Source: Neofusicoccum parvum
Taxonomy: Eukaryota; Ascomycota; Dothideomycetes; Botryosphaeriales; Botryosphaeriaceae
Assembly (NCBI GenBank): GCA_020912385.1
Contig: CP087207.1
Location: 1,550,001 to 1,614,000, forward strand
Direction of reading: 5' to 3'
Length of the DNA: 64,000 bases
Below are positions 22,877 to 33,862 of the stretch, piece after piece (within the stretch, counting starts at the first letter, position 1; each line of letters starts with the position of its first letter). The notes below the pieces were generated by a model. That model was not told the origin of the DNA and did not search any database. It saw only the letters and a program-made list of their open reading frames with translations. The position numbers and the translations under genes were made by a program.

Positions 22877-23830
22877 TCAAGCCAAACCTACAGCCGTCTC
22901 AATCGCCTTCCTGTTCCTCTCCGCAAAGTCCTCCCACGAGCCCAGCTCTATTCCATAGCTCCTCACCTCATCCAAGTCAACCGGCTGCTTGAACTCGTTC
23001 TGGAAAAGGTCGAAAAGGACGAACAGCCCCTTCTCGGCCATCTCCTCCTCCCCGCGCGGCGCCGCCTTGATCTGCCTCCTCCCGCCAACCGCCTGGGTCA
23101 GCTTCTCGGCGGCCTGCGCGATGGTCCAGTGGGCGCTGGCCAGCGGCACGACCTTGCCCCTCCACGCGTCGCCGTCGTCGACGAGGGCGCGGGCGGCGAA
23201 GCGGCCGATGTCGGCCGGGTCGAGGAAGGAGCCGACCAGGTCGGGGTCGAGGGCGGTGCGGAGCTCGCCGTGGGTCGCCAGCGCCGGGTACATGAAGGTG
23301 GCGTGCGGAGGGGTGAAGTTGGTGAAGAAGAAGGCCGGCCGCAGCACGGTGCCGCCGCCGCTGAAGCCACCGCCCAGCACCTCGTCCTCGATCGCCTTCT
23401 TGGACCGCATGTAAAACGCCGTGCCCGGGTATCGGTCCAGCTCCGCGAAGGCGCGCTCGCTGCCGATGATGGAGGCCGAGCTGTAAACGGCGCGCGTGAC
23501 GGTGCCGGCGCTCTTGCTGGCGGCCAGGATGTTGCGGGCGTGGCGGAGCTCTTGGTCGGCAGGGTCTTGGGACGGCATGACGTTGACGAAGACGCCGGTG
23601 CAGGATTTGGCGGCAGCCTGGATGGAGGCCGGGTCGTCGAAGTGGCCGGTGAACAGCTTGACCGACGGGCTCAGCGAAGCGAGAGCCTTCGAGGCTTCGG
23701 ACGAGGGGTTCCGGACGAGTGCATGGATGGTGATGGGGATGTTGCCGCTGGAGGAGAGGTCGAGGAGAGCACGGATGGTCTCGCCGCCCTGTCTGCCAGT
23801 GGCTCCGGTGATGAGGATGGTGTGTGCCAT
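22877..23830 (-). CDS. NmrA-like NAD(P)-binding protein
   Basis: Single exon, 317 residues. The N-terminus ILITGATGRQGGETIRALL carries the GxxGxxG motif of the atypical SDR/NmrA family, followed by VRNPSSEASKAL, KLFTGHFDDPASI, GVFVNVMP and YSSAS. Family members include redox-sensing regulators (NmrA, HSCARG) and isoflavone-reductase-like enzymes. The TYR-x3-LYS arrangement is replaced by FYMRSKKAIED, closer to the YxxxK of the HSCARG-like group. It may bind NADP as a sensor or reduce an unknown substrate; a direct role with the neighbouring genes is not indicated. Confidence 0.88.
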   Translation of the reverse strand: MAHTILITGATGRQGGETIRALLDLSSSGNIPITIHALVRNPSSEASKALASLSPSVKLFTGHFDDPASIQAAAKSCTGVFVNVMPSQDPADQELRHARNILAASKSAGTVTRAVYSSASIIGSERAFAELDRYPGTAFYMRSKKAIEDEVLGGGFSGGGTVLRPAFFFTNFTPPHATFMYPALATHGELRTALDPDLVGSFLDPADIGRFAARALVDDGDAWRGKVVPLASAHWTIAQAAEKLTQAVGGRRQIKAAPRGEEEMAEKGLFVLFDLFQNEFKQPVDLDEVRSYGIELGSWEDFAERNRKAIETAVGLA

Positions 23831-24349
23831 GGTTTTTGGTGTGATTCAGTTTTGTTGCCGGAGCTGGTGTCTTTGCAGAAGCTACCTCAATATAAAGGTG
23901 ACAGCTCTCGGAGTTTACGGAGCCGTCAGCACGAACACATATGTCAGCACGTGGAAAAGTATGGGGTTTGTACGAGTGGAGGATCAGCCGAAACTCGTGC
24001 GCGGGGGAGGCCCATGTTATGAGAGGCTAGCCAAGGTGCAGGCAGCAACACACAGGATTCATAATACATACGGCGGGGTTAAGGTGCGGCGGGACAGTCA
24101 GCAGCGGGCGGGTGTTGACCAGGATGCAGCAGCCACTAAGCCTGATCCGCGTCAAATGCGACCACACCGCTGCTAAGACAAAAAGCAGCGCCATATCATT
24201 GCTAGTCACGTATACAAAGCCCGACGCCTGCGTGCACATGTGTACCAGCTCGACAGACGGGAACCCGGCACCCGCCACACCAATTACCTGCTTGAAAGGT
24301 GTTCATTCCGACTCGGCCGACTGTAGAAATATTACTACCCACGAGCACT
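23831..24349. other. Intergenic, NmrA-like gene promoter
   Basis: 519 bp upstream of the NmrA-like gene and downstream of the RelA/SpoT-domain gene; nothing else recognised. Confidence 0.4.
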
Positions 24350-25918
24350 TCAGTTGATCCGGATGGAGTTGGGCATCCCAAAGTTCGATAACCCTGACTC
24401 AACATCAAGAATTTCCAGCATCATTTCCATCTTAGTGATCTCGGGCGCCGACAAGAGTTCTTGATACTTTGCGAAAACCCCAAGCTTGGAGATACGGAAA
24501 CAAAAGTCCACGATTGGAAAAGAATGAGAATTCAACCATGACCAAGGTACACCCAGCACCTCGCGCTCTGTGTCTGTGAGCTCTCCTTTTCCGTCCACTA
24601 CGTCTTTCAGGCCAGGCATGATCAGCCATTTCCAGCCCTCCAACATCGCTTCCTTCTTGGACAAGGGCGCCTGTTTTGAGAAAAGCAGGTTTCTCCAGCC
24701 GGAAAATGGAGGGAAAAGGTCCTTGAGCAGAGACAGTGTGGTTATGATGACATTGCATCTGTACGCATCTCGATCCATTCTTTTAGCCGCCTCTGCTGAG
24801 ATGGCGCTCTCATCCAAGCGGGACAAGATAGCTTCCATGACAATTGCGGCTAGATTGTCTTCTGACGTCTTGGATGATTTGAAATGATGTATCAACATTC
24901 CCTCGGGTGGTTGAGCATCTTTCAACTGCTGAAGAACGGGGATCAACGCTTTCGGGTTATCATAGCCGAACTCCGTCAGAAATCTGAAGAAAAAGTCCAA
25001 GGATCCAAATGCGAACTCTGATGGTAGGTAGGGAGAAAGGAAGGAACCCTCGCTGGATGGAAAGTTTGGAAAGTACTCGGCGGCCAAAAACGACGCCAAC
25101 TCGTATTTGTTTGCGAAGCTCTTGTCGTATGATGTAGATCGAGCCTTGTATACGTCGTGTAGTTGATTCAGAAGGACTTCGCCAACCTGAATAAGACCAC
25201 TGAGTCCGTCGAGTATTCTCTCCTCTTCCGAGGACGGAGACCCGCTCATCTGCTTGTAGAACAGATCATGGCCTACCTGAGCCCAGGTGTGGGCCAGCAT
25301 GGAGACAACCTGGACCTCGATGACATCTTTCTCAATGTCTAAGTCCTCGTCCATCTCGTCGTCCAAAACGGAGACACGATAGTGTTTTGCTCTGTACCCG
25401 GTAAACCGGGAGACATAGGCGGCACGTTCTTCTTTGACGCTCTTGCGCTCAGGTCGTTCCTCTAGTGCTGCTTCGTCTCCTTGATGTATGCGACCGTGAT
25501 GAATCTTTTCGTGGACCTGGAAGTTTTTGTAGATGATACTCTCCACAGCTTCCCGGTGATTCGGGAAGTAGAGTGCAATCCGGACTCCCGCGAGGTCAAC
25601 AATGTCCTTCTTGATAGCGGCTAAGTCTTCATACCCTTCCCGAATCATCGAGTTGCGTTGACGAATTTTCTTTTCTAGCGAGCCAGCGTCTTTTGCTCGA
25701 CACGTAACTTGAGCTTGGATCTCGGACTTGTGTAGCTCCGCCTCGCAAATGTCTTTTACTTCAACTGCCAACCTCTCAAAATTGTGTCGTTCCTTCCTCC
25801 TGTACTCTGCGAGGAAGCGCCTGATTAGATTCTCTGTCCTTGCTTTTGCGCTTTCCCGGTCTCTTTTGGTGATATGAAGAGGGCCTTCGGGTGCCGGATT
25901 AGGGAAAAACGAATCCAT
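24350..25918 (-). CDS. RelA/SpoT-domain protein, (p)ppGpp synthetase-like
   Basis: Single exon, 522 residues. The nucleotidyltransferase-like RelA/SpoT domain covers about residues 60-225: CRAKDAGSLEKKI (near 71) at the bacterial RxKxxxS..KK motif, DLAGVRIALYF (near 105), GYRAKHYRV (near 173) matching GYxxxH, and EVQVVSMLAHTWAQVGHDLFYK (198-219) matching EIQxRT..HxWAExxHxxxYK. No HD hydrolase, TGS or ACT domain is present, so it resembles a stand-alone small synthetase fused to a helical C-terminal half of unknown role. Such proteins are scattered through filamentous fungi; whether they make (p)ppGpp is not established from sequence. Cytosolic by lack of any targeting signal. Confidence 0.85.
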   Translation of the reverse strand: MDSFFPNPAPEGPLHITKRDRESAKARTENLIRRFLAEYRRKERHNFERLAVEVKDICEAELHKSEIQAQVTCRAKDAGSLEKKIRQRNSMIREGYEDLAAIKKDIVDLAGVRIALYFPNHREAVESIIYKNFQVHEKIHHGRIHQGDEAALEERPERKSVKEERAAYVSRFTGYRAKHYRVSVLDDEMDEDLDIEKDVIEVQVVSMLAHTWAQVGHDLFYKQMSGSPSSEEERILDGLSGLIQVGEVLLNQLHDVYKARSTSYDKSFANKYELASFLAAEYFPNFPSSEGSFLSPYLPSEFAFGSLDFFFRFLTEFGYDNPKALIPVLQQLKDAQPPEGMLIHHFKSSKTSEDNLAAIVMEAILSRLDESAISAEAAKRMDRDAYRCNVIITTLSLLKDLFPPFSGWRNLLFSKQAPLSKKEAMLEGWKWLIMPGLKDVVDGKGELTDTEREVLGVPWSWLNSHSFPIVDFCFRISKLGVFAKYQELLSAPEITKMEMMLEILDVESGLSNFGMPNSIRIN

Positions 25919-26847
25919 GCCGTAAGGATGAGATCATGTCATAAGACATTTCATAAGCTGTCAGACTCTGGCGCATTCATAGAGGCAATGGCGTTTCAAG
26001 ATCAGGGAACCGAGTGAGCGGTGGAGCGAGGAGCAAGGCTGGAAAGAAACCCAGAGATCTGACAACAAACTTATAATCAGCCACATGTAGCTCGGGTATG
26101 CGCCCACAAACAGCGCGATCTCACTGGCGGAGGTTGGAGAAGGCGTCAGCCGCTATTTCTTGTGCAGGGAGATGAGCCAATCGCAGGCGAAGGGGTTGGC
26201 GCGTCTTCGTGTTCAGCCAGCCTCGCGGCTGCTTTTGGATCAGTGCATATATGGGGGCCGTTTCGCAGCAGGGGTTCACTCCATTCCGCTTGGCGCACCT
26301 AAAGGTTTGTACGAGGAAATACTTGGCGACACGAGTAACAACTTCAGGTAAATAACTAAGATAATCCTCGCTACTTTGATTGCCAAAACACGTGCTGTAA
26401 TCTTCCCAAACATGGCCTGGGAATGTATGGAGGCAGCGGTAAAAAGTACGCTACATTTGATATTGAACATCTGTACATTGGCTCTCTCGCCATCTTCGTA
26501 GCCGGGAGCGTGCTGTGTGGTTGGAAATGGCTTGGACAATCGTGGGAGGAGCGAGCCGTATCTGGGGTGTGTCCAACACTCCTCTTAAAGCTGTGAGGAT
26601 GGAGAGGATGAGCATATTTTGTAGCACATAGGGAGTTGAAGCATTCGTCCGGATGTGAATGTCATAGCATTCGTGCACATCTTCATCCGGACGAATGCTT
26701 CAACTCCCCACGTGGATAGGCCCAGATCAGAAGATCTGAAAGCAGATATTCGCGTCACTTGCCGGCTGGCTACCACCTCTTGCATTGCCCGCATCCTCAA
26801 CGCCTCCACTCCACACCCTCCGACCTCCTCTCCACCACCGTGCCAAC
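25919..26847. other. Intergenic, divergent upstream regions with an inverted repeat
   Basis: 929 bp between two divergent genes, holding both promoters and the 25-bp inverted repeat at 26631-26708 described separately. Short open frames that cross it are artefacts of the repeat. Confidence 0.5.
26631..26708. repeat. Perfect 25-bp inverted repeat (hairpin), 28-bp loop
   Basis: Arms at 26631-26655 and 26684-26708 are exact reverse complements. The core of the right arm is CCGGACGAATGCTTCAAC. Diverged relatives of this core are found at 61194-61220, 55269-55293, 37429-37443 and 33990-34075. The element lies about 140 bp upstream of the ATG of the next gene. It could be a degenerate MITE end pair, a terminator-like hairpin or a protein-binding palindrome. 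Confidence 0.75.
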
Positions 26848-28413
26848 ATGGCAGGGCGTAGAGATGAGCCTTCTGCGCGCTCGCGCATCATTGGTTAGTT
26901 TCCTTCACCCTTCTGCCACCTCCCCAGCTCCTCTTCTTCTTGACACTCGTCACTTACGCCATCTGTACAGCTGCCGCCGACTATGTCTTCGCGTCCGCAG
27001 TCCCGGCCGCCGCCCGCGCGTCCACCACCAGCCGATTCGACATCGTAGGCAGAGCCCAGCCGGACAGCGGCTGGGTGAATGCCAGATTGCTCCAATGGCA
27101 CCGTGTGGGAGGCAGCGGTTTGCGCTGCATCGTCGCGCTGGAGGGGCCCTCAAGGCCAACCTACAACGAGGCCGTTGCTGCGCTGGCGGAGGAAATGGAA
27201 CATTTGGTGGCAGAGCAGCAACAGCGGCAGCAGCAGCGTAAGTCCCGCTTGCTCCCTCTCCGCGGCAAAGGATCCAGATAACCTTGACATTAGACTCCTA
27301 GATCACACGCCGGCGCCTCCAGCCAGCGCCGCCGCCCTGCGCAGTTCCACACGCCTGCCGCCGCCACCGACAACGCTGCCAGCCTACACAACGTCGCTGG
27401 AGCTCGACCCACAGACGCCCACGGGTACCCACCAAACCCTCACACCCACGTCTCTCACACCCCGCGCCACCATCATCCTTTCCCCGCTCCGCTCGCGCTC
27501 CTCCTCCTCAGCCTCCAGCACCAGTACGATCCGTCCTTCAACCGCACCGCCGGGCGCACTGCCCACCACCTACAACAACGACCCTCCGCCCCTCCCCGGC
27601 CCCATACCACGCCACCTGACGCCAAAGCGCTCGCTCACAAGCCGCCTCACCCCCTTCTCCACGCGGTGGAGCCGCCGTCCACGCGACTCTCACTTACCAC
27701 AGACGCCCACCCGCCAGCGAACGACATCGCTGCAGCGCTGGAGTAGCAAGATGAAGAGCAGCAGGGACCACAAGCGACAGCTGCAGCGGCTCAAGACGAC
27801 CGCGCCCACGTACACGCTCGACCCGGACCAAGGCCCCTCGCCGACCACGCCGACGGGCCGCACGATGCCGCCGACGGTGCCTCTCGCGCCCCCAGCGAGG
27901 CCGCTCGGCCCGCGCACGCAGCCGGACCGAGACGAGCGGCGCAGCCAGCGAGATCCGTTCGAGCGCGTGCGGGCGGCGACGGCCGAGCCTGTCCTTCCAC
28001 CTCTTCCACCTCATATCGGCTCCAGCGAGCAGCAGCGCCGCCGACGCACGCCGACGGGACGGGAGAGCCGCGCACCGGGACCGCCGCCCTGCACCGCGGC
28101 CGCGGCTGCTCCGCGCACGGCGTCACCGGTGTCGGAGAGTGTCTGGGACGACGTCGACGAGCTGACGCGGGAGCTGCGCGAGCGCAACAGGCTCGACCGG
28201 CAGAGGAGCCGGTTGCGCGAGGAGGCGGAGCTGCGGCTGCGTCGGGAAATCGGCGCGTTTCCGGTTCGGGGAGGCCGTGAGGAGGCGGCGGCGGAGGTTG
28301 AGACCGGTGGGAGCGGTGCTGGGGAGGACGGCGCCTGGCACCCGCAACCGGCGCGGCGCTTTCCGTGGACGTCGCTGCGGAGCTCGAGGTCGAAGTCGAG
28401 ATCTCGTGAGTAA
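26848..28413 (+). CDS. Proline- and arginine-rich protein of unknown function
   Basis: Proposed exons 26848-26893, 26971-27237 and 27278-28413 join to 482 residues. The first part (WVNARLLQWHRVGGSGLRCIVALEGPSRPTYNEAVAALAEEMEHLV) looks folded; the rest is low-complexity, rich in Pro, Ser, Thr and Arg, with a charged helix near the end (DDVDELTRELRERNRLDRQRSRLREEAELRLRREIG) and an RS-rich tail. Intron 1 is a good GT-AG intron of 77 bp. Intron 2 is only 40 bp and is the only choice I found that keeps the frame, so the middle junction is uncertain. No family recognised. Confidence 0.6.
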
Positions 28414-28852
28414 AGTGGAGTGGGAATGGCTGATCGGGAACGACATCCGACACTGTGAGGGATGAGGCAGACTCCCAGGCTGCCCGAGGCGGATTCTGAG
28501 CCTGGCGGGTTACTCCTCTTGGCTTAGAACATTTATTGCGGAAGGCATCTAAACCCACGTGTGTCAGCCTCATTGATCATACGGGTTAGGCATCAGTGGG
28601 GCAGAGTTGGAACTTCGGGAATAGCTTGGGAATAAGGGCTTATGGAAATACGACGTGGTTGAGAAGAAATTGGACTTGGCAAGGCACAATTGAGAAGTAA
28701 TGATTACGAGGAAGGGGCTTGTACCGGAATTTGCAGGGGTAGAGAAAGTAGCAGCAGACAACCCAAAGAAATATCAGGGTTCAATTCTTAGAGAAATGAA
28801 TGACTAGTAAAATTCTAGCAAAGGTGGTATCTCGCGAGAACAAACCACGCCA
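28414..28852. other. Intergenic between convergent genes
   Basis: 439 bp containing 3' ends of the proline-rich gene and COG1. No other feature. Confidence 0.4.
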
Positions 28853-31414
28853 TTACAAAAGCAGCGCGAATAGAAGATAAGTCTTTCGCCAGTAGTCTCC
28901 CGCGTTCTTCTTCAAACGCTCAAGAGCTGGCTTGTCAACCCCAGAAGCTTCCTGCAATTGCTTCTCCACCGCTGCAAGGGGAGACTCTTCCGTGCTTTTC
29001 AGAGCAAACACGCGTTGTAGGTAGCAGACGTCAAAGAGCAGATGCGTGAGTTTGTCCTTTTGCACATCGGCACTCGGAGGGCTTGCGGTCTTGTTCGCCT
29101 TCTTGGATTCCTCACCATCAGCGGCGACCTTTTCACCGACGGGATTTGCTCCTTCATTTTCCCGGTCTTCATTTGCGGCATCTCCATTTTCGTCGCCATG
29201 GCTTGTGCTGTCTGCTTTTTCTGATGGATCTGCTGCTCCTCTGATGGCTGAGATGCACTCGCTCAGAACGGTGGCAGACTCTTCAGATATCTGCTTCTTC
29301 AAGACACCGACAGCGCCCGGAGACCACAGGTCACCGCCACGGGAGACCATCGCCTGGTTCAATGCACTAAGAAACTTGAATGCACCAACAGAAGGCTGTG
29401 CTGGAAGAGACGGGCTGCCCTCCCAGAGAGCCCTCGCTCTCGCGCGTCGCGATTGTGAAAGCCTCTGCATGGAGCTCCTGTAAACTGCGAGGGGCGACTC
29501 GGAAACTACCTTCGCGAGGGAAAGGTGCAATGGTTGAGTGACCGAGGGGGGGAAAACACTCGAGGACGTAATGGTACGCCTATTTGCCGCAGACAAGCTA
29601 CCCAGGCGTTGGCTGACTTCTCTTAGAGCGCGGACAATCAAGATGGCCTTTGGCGCAGTAGCATCCTCTGGGGTTGCAAGAGTCTTCGATACCAGGGATC
29701 CCACGTCCTTCTGTAGCTCGGCGAAAGCGGTCGAAAGGGCTTCCTTCAAGGAGTCTTCGAGGCAGCGTGGATCATCTTCGCTTAGAAGCGCTTGCTTGGA
29801 TTCGAGGTCGAAATCTTCATCCTCATCATCTCCATTGAGATCATCATCCCATTTCGTGTCCTTCATCTCCTTGATAACAGCATAGGCATCCTTCAACGAC
29901 TGTGCCCACTGATCGTATGTGGAGATGAGCTGCGAAAGAGATTCGTTGAGGCCGTGGCTGCGCTCGATGATTGCGCGCTTGAACAATGGCGCACCATTGG
30001 ATGTATCGATCGAGGAAGTAGATGGATCCCATAGAGACGTCACCTCGTCTCTGCTCTTGCTATCCCAGGTATCCAATACCGCGGTTAGGCTGGATGTGAC
30101 TATATTGAGTTGTTTTGCGCGATCAGTGAGGAGAGTGCGAAGGCGGTCGTTGATGACTTCTCTGAGATCATCCAAGACTTGTGATGGATCGACACCAAGA
30201 CTGCGGCTACTGGATGATAGCCAAGTCTCCAGCATCTCTCTTCTCACATCAAGTACATTCTTCACGTCTTTTTGTTCCGCCAATACGCCACGGGTGCTGT
30301 CGAGGAATGCCTTTACTGCCTGTCGTGCCCAAGTTTTCAACAGCTTTTCAGCGTCGGATTTGGATAGCTCGTCGTGCCGGGGCCATGGAGTGAAATTCCT
30401 AACTTCATCGGCGATCCAGCGCTCATGCACGTCAAGGTTGAGTTCGGCAATGGCCTGTATTTCTGGATCCTGGAGAAGGGGCCTCGCTTTCAGGCGCACG
30501 AGAGCATCGGCAAGGCGCTTAGGAAAGATAGACTGCGTGTCGACCAGAGTCCTTACGTACAGCTTCAAGGCACGAGGGAGGTGGTCTTGAGAAATGCGGC
30601 CTTCTTCGACAAGTCGTGTGATGGTTTCCAGTCGTACATGATGGAAGTGACGCAAGACATCGCTGGGCGTAGAACTTGTCGCCAGGGAGAAGGCACACAT
30701 ACTCTCGAGGACATCATTGGTCTCGGAGCTGAAGCGGGAGAATTGTTTGTCGATGGTATGCAGAAGCTTCCGTCGCAACGAGGCGAGTTGGTTCTTCAGA
30801 GATTCCACGAAAGGAGGAGGACTGGGCGCCTGGACGAGGTTCTTATGCAGAAGACGAGATATAACCAGGATCTTCGCAGCAAGCAATGTTGAGCCTTTCT
30901 TCAGCGCACGGCGAATGACGGTGGGGCAGGTCTGGAGAACGGCGAGTTGGGCGGCGAACGAGAAGCGCTCAGCATCTGCACCAGCGAGACAAGTCAGCCA
31001 CAATTCCCAGTGGATATGTCCAAAGAATACCAACCAAGCTTGCGGGTGTATTCTGTGAGACCGCTGTAATTTCTGCTTATTTTATCTACCCTCCGCGAGT
31101 TGCATTTCTGGCCGATCAAGCCCAGGGTGGACTCGACGTTCTGCATCTGGCGGTCCATTTCAATGATGCGCTCGGCGGTTCCCAGGAGGTCGCGGTAGCT
31201 CGCGCTGTGTTTTCCAAAGGTCAGCGAGGTGAGCAGGTCAAGCAAGCAGCGGACTTCAGGGATGCACCCACCCGACCAGCGACCGCAGCTTCTCGCGATT
31301 GTCGTCGGCATTGTGGCGAAGCTGCTGCTCGAGCTTCCTGACAACAGGAACCGGGTACTGGAAGGCATCGTCGGCGGATTTGAAGGAGCGGGGGTCGGGG
31401 GCCTCGGCGGTCAT
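28853..31414 (-). CDS. COG1: Conserved oligomeric Golgi complex subunit 1
   Basis: Subunit of the COG tethering complex, which tethers retrograde vesicles at the Golgi. Exons 31272-31414, 31035-31204 and 28853-30975 join to 811 residues with GT-AG introns of 67 and 59 bp. The N-terminus (DAFQYPVPVVRKLEQQLRHN, then GASYRDLLGTAERIIEMDRQMQNVESTLG) is the characteristic Vps51/COG1 helical motif; the rest is helical, with CPTVIRRALKKGSTLLAAKILVISRLLHK and KYxRTL-like segments expected for COG1. The join is supported by continuous family sequence across both introns. An acidic linker (residues about 640-690) precedes the last helices. Divergent from the RBR ligase gene. Confidence 0.9.
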
Positions 31415-31964
31415 GATGGCGGGCAGAGCTCTGGTGGGAGACGGGCGCCAGACACGTCGCCGAGACGCGGCGCGCGCAGGCCGCCGGGAAAGCACCTGGA
31501 CGTCCGCCGCCCGAGGCGGAGCGGAGAATCGCGCGCGCCGGAACCGCCTCGTCACGTGTTGGGCTTACTTTATTTTAGGCTGCGCCCTGCACGCCCTCCC
31601 CTCCGCAACGTCAGCCTTGCACTACCACCGTTGGGCACACCGATGCTCTGTCAGCTGCCCGCGTGAGTGCTCGGCACCGTCCAACCGCCCACTAACCAGC
31701 ATGCATGCCGACGCTATTGGGTCGGCTGCATCTCAGCCTGTCGATGTTGCAGCTTAGGCCAGGAATTCGGCCTTGGGGGAGCCCGCGGGATGGCGCAAGG
31801 GAGGAAGGCTACCCTCTATTCCTGGCGTCAGCACCACGGCCGATTTTGCTCGCGGCTGTGTTGGCTCCGCCGTCTTTGTTCCCCGTCTTAGCATAAGTCG
31901 TACCCCCTCACATTCTTCTCAAGCTGCCTGTTTCTGTCAATCTCTGCTACGTGCTCTCTTTGAA
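31415..31964. promoter_or_regulatory. Divergent promoter region, COG1 and RBR ligase
   Basis: 550 bp between two start codons. A frame open upstream of 31965 is in phase with the RBR gene but its 64 upstream codons look non-coding and start with a non-conserved sequence, so the ATG at 31965 is preferred. No clear TATA box. Confidence 0.45.
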
Positions 31965-33862
31965 ATGACACTGCAGTCTACGCCCAATCTTTTGACCTGG
32001 TGGAGCGTCGGACTCCATTTCGACGACCACCAGAAACCCCACCCTCCCTCTGTGCCCCTCGGCTACTCGTCTCTCGCCTCCAGTGATGACCTGTCCAAGC
32101 AGCTTGAACCCCCGAGCTCCTCCTCTTCCCTTGATGTAGACAGATACCACATTCCTGGCGCATATCGAGAATCTTTCTCCGACAGCAGCCCCGGCTGTGA
32201 CGACAGGGATTCCCCGCGAACACGTCAGAATCTTTTTCACATGCTGGCACAGAAGCTCCGCCCGCTTGCCAACAGTGACGGCAAGGATTTTAGACGTCAC
32301 CAACCTCAACTTTTTTCCATCCCCCAAGTCAAATTACCATCCTGTCCTTCAAGGCACGATGATGTCTCGCTTGTCCCTCGTCCGCTGGTCACTAGAAAGT
32401 CTATCCAAAGGTCCTACAGTTACGAGCAAGGCGACGATCAAGGGATGACTGCCAGTATGACGAAAAGAAATTCAGGGCTCACAGTTCAACATCCGGAAAG
32501 GAAGGAAGCAGCTCTTCAGAAGGCGCAAGAAAAGCTGGCCGAGGAACAACTTGCGATTCGGACATCAGAGAAATTGCAGATACATAAATCATCGAGAGAC
32601 TTATACACCAATCATCCAGGCGGAACCGTCTCAGAGTCTAACAGCTCACCTACCGGCCTCTTGACTTCCAAATACAAAGGTTTTGAGATATCATCCCGGA
32701 CAGATACCGTACATCACCGGGCAACCCACAGGTACGAGTCTCAGGATGAAATGCAGCTCGGCTTCGAAGACAACGAAGTTTTCACTGTCTCCAGAAAACT
32801 TGAAAATGGTACGCCACAGCTCAATGTTGTCTCCCATGGCTTACGACAATTATGTTCAGTGGGTTCTAAACTGACTTCTGTACAAGGCTGGTGGTTCGGC
32901 ACAAGGCTATCAAACGGAGAATCGGGCTGGATACCTTCACCGTATTTCGACCCTCGTCCAATCTCCGAGTCCACGGAGCCACTTGTTGTAGACTTGCCAC
33001 GGCGGCAGCCAGCCGTCCGCCAGAAGAAATCCCTGAAGCGGCGGGCCGTCTACGGCAAAGTTGAGCCTGAGCAGGGCGAAACGATGGAGTTCTACCGCCG
33101 GGTTTCGCAGATGATCCTTTCAACCCGAGAATGCGTTGTCTGCGGCGAGTCCAAAGCTGTCGCCGAGTTTCCAGACTCCGCGCGGTCTCAATGTCAGCAT
33201 GAGTGGAAGACATGCCGCGGTTGCGTTCGTCAGTGGATAGTGGCCCAGCTGGATGCCAAAGGATGGGACCGAATTGCGTGCCCAGATGTGGAGTGCAAGG
33301 CTTTCCTTGGTCATGCTGATATTCTACAGCTCGCTGACAAAGATACATTCCAACGGTAAGTCTCCCACACTTTTCAGACTCAAATACACCGCTGACGCCG
33401 CCTGCCAGCTACGAAACCCTTGCTACCCGCGCGTACCTCAGTACTCTTCCAAATTTCCGGTGGTGTCTCTCCGCGACTTGCGAGAGCGGGCAGATCCACG
33501 ATGCCGATTCCGCAGGCTCGATCTTCAAATGTGCATCCTGCGGTCTGCAATGGTGCACACAGCACGAGGCCGAATGGCACCGGGGCGAGACGTGTAAGCA
33601 ATACGACCAGCGAGTGAGTCGCGAGCAGCAGGACCGCGAGGAGCGGGCAACGAAGAGGATGCTAGCAAAAACGACGAAGAAGTGTCCAGGCAGAGGATGC
33701 GGGTGGATGATCGAGAAGAATCAAGGGTGCGACCATATGACGTGTCGGCAGTGCAAGCATGAGTTCTGCTACGTGTGCTTGGCGCCGTATGAGCCAATCC
33801 GGCGGCATGGGAATTCAAGGCATAAAAAGGGTTGTAAATATCATTCAGACAACGTGAGGTAG
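31965..33862 (+). CDS. SH3 + RING-IBR-RING (RBR) E3 ubiquitin ligase
   Basis: RBR ligases take ubiquitin from an E2 on RING1, pass it to a cysteine in RING2, then to substrate. Exons 31965-32808, 32887-33355 and 33409-33862 join to 588 residues. After a disordered N-terminus comes an SH3-like domain at about 251-302 (THRYESQDEMQLGFEDNE..KLENGWWFGTRL..GESGWIPSPYF). RING1 begins at 363 (CVVCGE...CQHEWKTCRGCVRQWI...CPDVECKAFL), the IBR follows (FKCASCGLQWC...HRGETC), and RING2 starts near 529 (CPGRGCGWMIEKNQGCDHMTC..CKHEFCYVCL). The likely catalytic cysteine is C544, in GCDHMTC. The first intron is 78 bp with no stop in frame; removing it restores the SH3 GWW motif. Substrates unknown. Confidence 0.88.
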
